Positions 15,933 through 21,414 of a stretch of 21,414 nt of DNA are shown here, piece after piece. The notes below the pieces were generated by a model that did not search any database, had not been told where the DNA came from, and saw only the letters and a program-made list of their open reading frames with translations. Origin of the DNA: Flavobacteriales bacterium (GTDB lineage: Bacteria; Bacteroidota; Bacteroidia; Flavobacteriales; JADGDT01); NCBI GenBank assembly GCA_023145275.1, contig JAGLEB010000123.1:1-21414 (forward strand), in the 5' to 3' direction. Position 1 is the stretch's first letter, and the number at the start of each line of letters is the position of its first letter. Position numbers and translations under genes: made by a program.

Positions 15933-17057
15933 CTAATTAGCAGTACATCCAGCAGTTTCACTCATTTCAACTTTCTTAGTTGGAGGCAAACTTTCGTTAC
16001 GTGCTATTGTTTCGGTAACCACATTTTGTGCCATCTTATAGAAAGCTTCAGCTACAGGAGTGCCCTCTTGTAAGGATGCAGGACGTCCAACATCACCAGC
16101 TTCACGAATACTCTGTACTAAAGGAATCTCAGCTAACAATGGAATACCCATATCCTTAGCTAAATTTTTTGTGCCATCTTTTCCGAAGATATAATATTTA
16201 TTATCAGGTAATTCTTCTGGTGTGAAATATGCCATGTTCTCAACAAAACCAAGTACCGGAACATTTATTGCGTCCATCTTGAAAAGACTTACTCCTTTTC
16301 TAGCATCTGCCAAAGCAACAGCTTGAGGTGTTGATACTACAACCGCACCAGTTACGGGAACTGACTGTACTAGAGTCAAATGAATATCTCCCGTTCCAGG
16401 AGGTAAATCAAGTAGTAGGAAGTCTAATTCGCCCCATTCAGCATCAAAGATAATCTGTTTTAGAGCTTTTGTAGCCATAGAGCCCCTCCAAGCCACAGCC
16501 TGATCAGGGTCAGTGAAAAATCCAATAGAAAGCATTTTAACTCCATAATTCTCAACAGGAATCATCACTTGTTTTCCATTTACATTCTTGCCTAATGGTT
16601 TTTCTTTTTCAACATCAAACATTATTGGCATTGATGGCCCGTATATATCAGCATCAACCAAACCTACTTTGAATCCCATCTTAGCTAACTGCACAGCAAG
16701 GTTTGCAGTAACAGTTGATTTTCCTACTCCACCTTTTCCAGATGCAACAGCAACAATGTTCTGAATATTTGGTAAAATTTTCTCTTCAACAGGAGCGATA
16801 GTTGGCTTTGCAATTTCAACCTTCATAGTCACTTTCACACTAGCCTCAGGAAATTTTTCAGTTAAAGCTTTCTTAATACCGTCTTCTACCGTCTTTTTTA
16901 CATGTAAAACTGGAGTGCTTACCATCGCAACTATCGTGATAGAATCATCGGAAATAATTACATCTTGCACTGCTCCGCCTTCTACTATATTATTGCCAGT
17001 ATTAGGTAAACCCACTACTTTCAGCGCTTCTAAAACCTCAACTCTTTGAATGCTCAT
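15933..17057 (-). CDS. mrp: Mrp/ApbC (Nbp35-type) P-loop iron-sulphur carrier ATPase
   Basis: A 374-residue cytoplasmic protein: an N-terminal MIP18/DUF59-type domain (about 5-85) and a ParA/MinD-like ATPase with deviant Walker A SGKGGVGKST (106-115; signature Lys108). Further MinD-like motifs are VDADIYGPSMP (134-144) and LLDLPPGTGD (215-224). Classic Mrp proteins carry a CxxC cluster site near residue 280; here that stretch reads FTPEELPDNKYYIFG (278-292) and has no cysteine. The only cysteine in the protein is Cys371, four residues from the C-terminus. I recall the same FTP-ELP-NKYY form in other Bacteroidota, so it is probably a lineage feature. The NifU-domain gene with a CxxC follows 7 bases later. 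The divergent region upstream contains a promoter-like pair. Confidence 0.92.
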   Translation of the reverse strand: MSIQRVEVLEALKVVGLPNTGNNIVEGGAVQDVIISDDSITIVAMVSTPVLHVKKTVEDGIKKALTEKFPEASVKVTMKVEIAKPTIAPVEEKILPNIQNIVAVASGKGGVGKSTVTANLAVQLAKMGFKVGLVDADIYGPSMPIMFDVEKEKPLGKNVNGKQVMIPVENYGVKMLSIGFFTDPDQAVAWRGSMATKALKQIIFDAEWGELDFLLLDLPPGTGDIHLTLVQSVPVTGAVVVSTPQAVALADARKGVSLFKMDAINVPVLGFVENMAYFTPEELPDNKYYIFGKDGTKNLAKDMGIPLLAEIPLVQSIREAGDVGRPASLQEGTPVAEAFYKMAQNVVTETIARNESLPPTKKVEMSETAGCTAN

Positions 17058-17093
17058 GTTATATTAAATTATATTTTTAATAATCGTTCTAAT

Positions 17094-17120
17094 TTTTATT
17101 AAGAATAAATCTTAATAAAA
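17094..17120. repeat. Perfect 11-base inverted repeat between mrp and the S41 protease
   Basis: TTTTATTAAGA (17094-17104) and its exact complement (17110-17120) flank five bases. It lies just downstream of the mrp transcription start predicted from the promoter, so it would be a hairpin in the mrp leader, or an operator for either gene. All base pairs but one are A-T, so the stem is weak. Confidence 0.6.
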
Positions 17121-17126
17121 GGAGTG

Positions 17127-17158
17127 CAAATATAATATATTTCTATAAAGCATGACAA
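17127..17158 (-). promoter_or_regulatory. Probable mrp promoter
   Basis: On the - strand a TTG (17158-17156) precedes TATATTTG (17134-17127, perfect -7 consensus) with 21 bases between. The leader to the mrp ATG at 17057 would be about 60-65 bases and include the inverted repeat. The upstream part overlaps the first possible start codon (17152) of the divergent protease gene. Confidence 0.5.
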
Positions 17159-17202
17159 TAATTAAATCTGTATATTTAAATTCTTCTACAAACAATAAAT
17201 TT

Positions 17203-18855
17203 ATGCATTCAAACCACAGAAAATTATACAGATACATATTAATATCTTTTCTAGGACTGATACTTTTCAGCAGTTTCAAAAAAGATTATTTTGAGGTATC
17301 TAAGCAATTAGACATTTTTGCAACTCTATTTAAAGAACTCAATATTTACTATATTGATGACACTGAACCTGACAAGCTAATGAACAAAGCAATAAGGTCT
17401 ATGTTAGAAACTTTAGATCCATACACTACATATTTATCGGAAGAGGAGGCCGAAAATTTTAAAACTCACACTACAGGAGAATACGCCGGCATAGGTGCAG
17501 CAATAAAAAAACATGAAGATGATATTATAGTTTTTCAAATTTACGAAGGATTTGCGGCAGATAAAGCTGGAATAAAAGCGGGAGATATCTTACTTGAAAT
17601 TGATGGAAACATTATGGAAGGGAAAAGTACTAGAGAAGTAAGCTCAATTCTAAAAGGCAGCCTCGGTACTACAACATCAGTGAAAATTATACGACCGAAT
17701 GTTGAAGGTACATTAAACTTAAATATTAAAAGAGAAAAAATTACAGTTAAATCAGTTCCCTATTTTGGTATGGTGAATAGTGAAACTGGATACATAGTTC
17801 TCAATTCATTCTCGAGAAAAGCTACATTAGATGTTTCTAATGCTTTTGGAGAACTAAAGAAACTAGGAATGAAATCTCTAATTCTAGACTTTAGGGATAA
17901 TCCAGGTGGACTATTATCTCAGGCAGTGGAAGTTTCAAATATATTTTTAGCAAAAAAAACTCTTATTGTTGAAACTCGTGGAAAAATTGAAGAATGGAAT
18001 AGAAAACATTATACTCAAATAAAAGCTAAAGACGAAAAGATTCCAATTGTTCTACTAACAAATTACGGCACGGCTTCGGCATCAGAAATTGTCGCTGGTG
18101 CCTTCCAAGATCTTGACAGAGCAGTTATTATGGGAAGTAGGACATATGGAAAAGGACTCGTGCAGCAACCTCGAGACTTGACCTATGGGACTCAACTAAA
18201 AATCACTATTGCCAAATATTACATCCCCAGTGGTAGAAGTATTCAAGCAAGAGACTATTTTGATAGAAATGACGATGGTAGTGTAAGAGTGATTGCCGAT
18301 TCTCTTAGAGTTAAATATAAGACTAGAGCAGGAAGGATAGTTTTTGATGGAGGTGGAATACTCCCAGACATAGAAGTTGAAGATGATACTCTCAGTCCCT
18401 ATTCGAAGTTTCTCATGGGTGAAAACTTATTTTTCGAATATTCAGTAAAATTCTGCAACTCTATCAGTAATCAAATCGATATCAATAATTTCGAACTGAA
18501 GAATGAAGATCTTCAGGATTTTAACAATTTTATTATCGCAAGCAATAAAGTCTATAAATCTAAACTAGACGCAAAGATAATAGAGTTAAGAAATCTAGCC
18601 GAAAAAGAAGATGTTCTCAAGACACTAAATCCATCAATTCAAGAACTTGAAACAAAGATGAAAATAGAGCATAAAAATATATTCGAAAAAAATAAAGAAC
18701 AAATTAACAAACTACTGTCATTGACAATAATCAACAACAAATATTACGAGAGAGGAAGATATATGTACAATCTAAAACATGACAATACGATATCTCAGGC
18801 TACAATTTTACTAAAGGATAAAGTGAAATACAATAACATTATAAGTAAAAACTAG
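17203..18855 (+). CDS. S41 C-terminal processing protease (CtpA/Prc-like)
   Basis: A 550-residue membrane-anchored serine protease. An N-terminal hydrophobic segment (about 11-24) acts as signal or anchor. A PDZ domain follows (about 92-180, GEYAGIGAAI then GDILLEIDG), and then the tail-specific protease domain. The Ser/Lys dyad is clear: Ser292 in GTASASEIVAGAFQD and Lys317 in TYGKGLVQQ, 25 residues apart as in Prc and CtpA. DFRDNPGG (229-236) is the family oxyanion-region block. The C-terminal 160 residues are helical and charged, as in other Bacteroidota S41 proteins. The frame begins at an ATG at 17152, which overlaps the mrp promoter; 17203 is preferred because it places the basic and hydrophobic anchor at the start. 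It presumably cleaves exported proteins in the periplasm. The gene is convergent with the M23 gene, sharing its CTAG end. Confidence 0.88.
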   Translation: MHSNHRKLYRYILISFLGLILFSSFKKDYFEVSKQLDIFATLFKELNIYYIDDTEPDKLMNKAIRSMLETLDPYTTYLSEEEAENFKTHTTGEYAGIGAAIKKHEDDIIVFQIYEGFAADKAGIKAGDILLEIDGNIMEGKSTREVSSILKGSLGTTTSVKIIRPNVEGTLNLNIKREKITVKSVPYFGMVNSETGYIVLNSFSRKATLDVSNAFGELKKLGMKSLILDFRDNPGGLLSQAVEVSNIFLAKKTLIVETRGKIEEWNRKHYTQIKAKDEKIPIVLLTNYGTASASEIVAGAFQDLDRAVIMGSRTYGKGLVQQPRDLTYGTQLKITIAKYYIPSGRSIQARDYFDRNDDGSVRVIADSLRVKYKTRAGRIVFDGGGILPDIEVEDDTLSPYSKFLMGENLFFEYSVKFCNSISNQIDINNFELKNEDLQDFNNFIIASNKVYKSKLDAKIIELRNLAEKEDVLKTLNPSIQELETKMKIEHKNIFEKNKEQINKLLSLTIINNKYYERGRYMYNLKHDNTISQATILLKDKVKYNNIISKN

Positions 18856-20150
18856 TCGTCTGAAGTCAGGACCTCACCCTCTTGAACTTTTTCTGGATCA
18901 AACTTTAGCGGCAAGGATATATTATCTAACCTTGTTCTCATTGGTTTTATTTCCTCTAGGTACACATCTTTTATTTCGCCTTGGAGTGGTTTCACATCTG
19001 GCAGCTTCTGTTTTTGGCCATCAACTTGTTTGCCATTTTTCCAAAATCGGTAACATACGTGTGGACCTGTTGCTAATCCTGTCATTCCAACATAACCAAT
19101 TACCTGCCCTTGTTTTACTGTTTGACCAGCTCTAACAGCTCTCTTCGACATATGAAGGTATTGTGTAGAGTATGTTGAGTTGTGCTTTACTTTTACATAG
19201 TTACCATTGGCTCTTGTGTATGCCGATTTAATTACTGTTCCATTTGCTGTAGAAATAATAGGAGTACCAGTTGGTGCAGCATAATCAGTTCCTAAATGGG
19301 CTTTCCACCTATGTTGAACTGGGTGAAAACGACGACCAGAATACCTAGAAGAAATTCTGAATGTACCGAATTTCAAGGGAGCTTTCAAAAATGCCTTTCT
19401 AAGACTCCTACCCTTTTCATCAAAATATTCGGGATGTTCGCTCTTTTCAAAATAGAAACTATAGAATGACTGCCCATTGTTATGAAATTCGGCAGCCTTA
19501 ATAGGTCCAATACCAACATAAGTAGAGTCGTCAATATATTTCTCGTCAAAAACTATTTTGAAATAATCACCTTTTTGAAGTCTAAAGAAATCGACTGTCC
19601 AAGCATATATTTCTGATAAACTATTTGACACTCGATAGTCAATTCCTTGATCACTTAAAGCAACTGAAAGGTTGGAAGTAATTATGCCTGAAACCTCTCT
19701 TTCACGATTCTCAACCACTTTTTTACCTCTATAAACATTTAGTGAATCTCGAAGATCAAAAACAATATAATCAACCTTGTTTGGCTGATAAATCATTATT
19801 TCTGCTGTAGAGAGCGAATCGTTTTTACACAGCAAGGTATAGTTCTTATTTTGCTGTATTTTTCGAGTATTATAAATACCTTTCGACTTTCCAACAAGCT
19901 TATGAATAGTTGGGTAACCGATGTTTTGTTTCAAAAGAATCTCTCCAAAAGTCTGCCCTTTTTGTACTTTTTCTTCAATTACCTTAAAATCATTAGCTCT
20001 AATTCCAAAAAGATAAATATCTGGATTTTTCACTACTTCAACTGCTGCAGAATCAATCGCTTTAACATTACTGTTGCTCTCCGTAGAACTATTATCACAC
20101 GAAAGCAATAGAGCTAAGATAGCTACTATTATTCCTCCTCTTTTAAACAT
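18852..20150 (-). CDS. Lipoprotein M23-family peptidoglycan endopeptidase
   Basis: A 432-residue lipoprotein: basic start, hydrophobic stretch and lipobox LLSC with Cys18, then a Ser/Asn linker, an OapA/LysM-like N-terminal half (about 55-250) and an M23 (LytM) domain (about 265-380). Zinc-site residues are His285 and Asp289 in HLGTDYAAP, His333 in YLHMSK and His364 in GPHVCYRF. The position two after His364, normally the His of the HxH motif and a zinc ligand, is Cys366. I recall GPHVCYRFWKNG as frequent in Bacteroidota M23 proteins, so it is probably active with a Cys ligand rather than dead. An in-frame ATG at 20192 would place 14 residues ahead of the lipoprotein signal; 20150 is preferred. 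It follows the DUF3108 gene at a distance of 109 bases, in the same direction, and may be co-transcribed. Confidence 0.88.
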   Translation of the reverse strand: MFKRGGIIVAILALLLSCDNSSTESNSNVKAIDSAAVEVVKNPDIYLFGIRANDFKVIEEKVQKGQTFGEILLKQNIGYPTIHKLVGKSKGIYNTRKIQQNKNYTLLCKNDSLSTAEIMIYQPNKVDYIVFDLRDSLNVYRGKKVVENREREVSGIITSNLSVALSDQGIDYRVSNSLSEIYAWTVDFFRLQKGDYFKIVFDEKYIDDSTYVGIGPIKAAEFHNNGQSFYSFYFEKSEHPEYFDEKGRSLRKAFLKAPLKFGTFRISSRYSGRRFHPVQHRWKAHLGTDYAAPTGTPIISTANGTVIKSAYTRANGNYVKVKHNSTYSTQYLHMSKRAVRAGQTVKQGQVIGYVGMTGLATGPHVCYRFWKNGKQVDGQKQKLPDVKPLQGEIKDVYLEEIKPMRTRLDNISLPLKFDPEKVQEGEVLTSDD

Positions 20151-20205
20151 TTTGCCGACCTTCAATATAAATAATCTATAAATACCCCTCATATAATTGG
20201 GTGGG

Positions 20206-20213
20206 CAAAAGTA
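20206..20213 (-). promoter_or_regulatory. -7-like box upstream of the M23 gene
   Basis: TACTTTTG on the - strand matches TAnnTTTG exactly, but no TTG lies 19-23 bases upstream (the nearest is 28 away). It would start transcription near 20200, giving a leader of about 50 bases to the ATG at 20150. This is compatible with that start, but the box alone is weak evidence. Confidence 0.25.
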
Positions 20214-20259
20214 TTACTTTTTTATAGAAAAAAATAGGAAGCAAAGATTCTATTGTAAA

Positions 20260-21033
20260 TTACTGATGAGTTACCTTAAATGAATGTTTTAATCCTTTGA
20301 AACCAGCCAAGCTAACCTTTATAGTTCCAACCCTCAATGCTGACTCTACCCTAATTAGAATTTTGTTATCATCGTCTGATATCCACATTAAGACACCTTC
20401 ATCTTCTTTAAAAACTCTTCCCGATTGAACTAAAGGTGCAAATTTTAAACATTTTATTTTTCCAAACTCTGTATCGATAGTCTCACGACCAAGAAAATAA
20501 AGCGAAAAACCAAAGATCTCATAGTCCATAAATACATCAAAATCTATTTTGTCACCAGCTTTTAAAGTATCGTAGTCAACTGCTCTAGCATAATAATAAG
20601 ACGATAGCATATCTCCTATGCTAGGGCTCGCAACAAAGAGTGAATCAGCACGCTCGTCTTCTTTTTTATCTTCAACTGTTACAGTGTTATTAATCCTATC
20701 AAAACTTACTTCCCTATTGATAGTATATCCACCCTCTGACACATCTCGAATAAATTTATCAGGGAATAAGCTATATTTATTAAAGTGGCTTTCGTAGTGG
20801 TCATCAACATTGAAGAACCATTTAAACATACCAATTGTCCAGCCATCACCAAGAGCAACAATGTTATCATCGTCACCATCTTTAACTTGAAGCGTAGCAT
20901 AACCGGCTGTCACCATCCCATAGTGCAGTCTGTATTTAAGCCATTCTCCTGATTGAAAAGGAAAATCCTGTTTTTCTGATTGAGCAAATAATGTCCCAGT
21001 GAAGAACAATAGGAACAACAAATATCTATTCAT
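20260..21033 (-). CDS. DUF3108-domain exported protein
   Basis: A 257-residue protein with a signal peptide (1-18, ending LFAQ) and a DUF3108-type beta-rich body. The family pattern appears as FQSGEWLKYRLHYGMVTAGYATL (about 26-48 in two parts), DDHYESHFNKYSLFPDKFIRDVSEG and, near the end, VLMWISDDDNKILIRVESALRVGTIKVSL. Members are exported, of unknown function; some are predicted to be periplasmic or outer-membrane-associated. No cysteine follows the signal peptide, so it is not a lipoprotein. The start ATG is at 21033. It sits upstream of the M23 gene in the same direction; a shared role in the cell wall is only a guess. Confidence 0.8.
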   Translation of the reverse strand: MNRYLLFLLFFTGTLFAQSEKQDFPFQSGEWLKYRLHYGMVTAGYATLQVKDGDDDNIVALGDGWTIGMFKWFFNVDDHYESHFNKYSLFPDKFIRDVSEGGYTINREVSFDRINNTVTVEDKKEDERADSLFVASPSIGDMLSSYYYARAVDYDTLKAGDKIDFDVFMDYEIFGFSLYFLGRETIDTEFGKIKCLKFAPLVQSGRVFKEDEGVLMWISDDDNKILIRVESALRVGTIKVSLAGFKGLKHSFKVTHQ

Positions 21034-21349
21034 TTTTATAATTGTACTCTTTATTGGTTTAGGAATTACAAGTTATAAAAAAAAATGAATTTATTGCTGA
21101 AAAATAAAAATGAAAAAATTTACTTATTAAAACTCAATGAAAAGCTGCTAATAGCACTGAAAACATCTCTGTAAATCTCTTAGGGAAGCTCTAATAACTC
21201 AACATTGATTCTTCACAAAGCCGTTTTCTCAACTACTTCGTTATTAACAATACTCATTTATCCCAGCTAGACTCTGTTTTTTTTAATGCCTCGTATCTAA
21301 AAAAAAGGGGCTATGTCGTTTGTAGTGGGTAATTATCATTTATTTAGGT
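21034..21349. other. Gene-free intergenic region at the window edge
   Basis: No credible open frame is seen on either strand. It contains several A or T runs. No TTG-N20-TAnnTTTG pair was found for the DUF3108 gene. Confidence 0.5.
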
Positions 21350-21403
21350 GCGTCATGTTGAGCGGAGTTTCCAAAGCGAAGCGTAGGAGACGTAGTCGAA
21401 ATC
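21350..21403 (+). repeat. Interspersed repeat, copy 2
   Basis: It begins GCGTCATGTTGAGCGGAGTT and ends GACGTAGTCGAAATC, matching the two end blocks of the copy at 13241-13290, with a different and slightly longer middle rich in GAAGCG and GTAGGAGACG. The element may run past the window edge. Confidence 0.6.
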
Positions 21404-21414
21404 GAAGATTCAGC

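Noticed and set aside
21180..21275. A GGGAAGCTCTAATAACTC stretch resembling some insertion-sequence ends
   Set aside because: No matching inverted partner, transposase fragment or target duplication is visible in the window.

Overview
The window is an AT-rich stretch of a Bacteroidota chromosome. The clues are a complete MoxR/Bat aerotolerance-type operon, an Mrp ATPase with the Bacteroidota-style C-terminal half, a CotH-type lipoprotein, TTG-N20-21-TAnnTTTG promoters (the Bacteroidota sigma-factor consensus) and weak Shine-Dalgarno sequences. I cannot resolve the taxon below phylum or class. No rRNA, tRNA, CRISPR array or intact mobile element is visible.

Left end (1-2160, + strand): a perfect hairpin terminator of an upstream gene, then a strong-looking promoter driving a two-gene unit, a small outer-membrane beta-barrel protein and a CotH-kinase-like lipoprotein, closed by a long-stem terminator.

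Centre (2165-12982, - strand): one co-directional block read from right to left: MoxR AAA+ ATPase, DUF58 protein, a DUF4381-like membrane protein, BatA and BatB (vWA membrane proteins), BatC (TPR), BatD (large exported protein anchored by one helix), BatE (TPR plus SH3b), then two tandem lysophospholipid/lipid A acyltransferase paralogues. MoxR probably acts as a chaperone ATPase for the vWA/MIDAS proteins; BatA-E are thought to form an envelope complex. The acyltransferases may be a lipid-envelope add-on or a separate unit.

Right part: a gene-free region with an interspersed repeat (13.1-13.5 kb), an EamA/DMT permease (+) tail to tail with a YpfJ-type zinc metallopeptidase (-), then an iron-sulphur pair, mrp and a NifU-domain protein (-), ending in a strong terminator. 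Divergent from mrp is an S41 C-terminal processing protease (+), tail to tail with a lipoprotein M23 endopeptidase that lies downstream of a DUF3108 protein (both -). The last 380 bases lack genes and carry a second copy of the interspersed repeat.

Most of the window is conserved envelope and housekeeping content, and I see no clearly new system. The points most worth a second look are the CotH-like kinase with its beta-barrel partner, the His-to-Cys change in the M23 zinc site, the Mrp without CxxC beside a NifU protein that has it, the repeat-rich BatC linker, the duplicated acyltransferase and the interspersed repeat.
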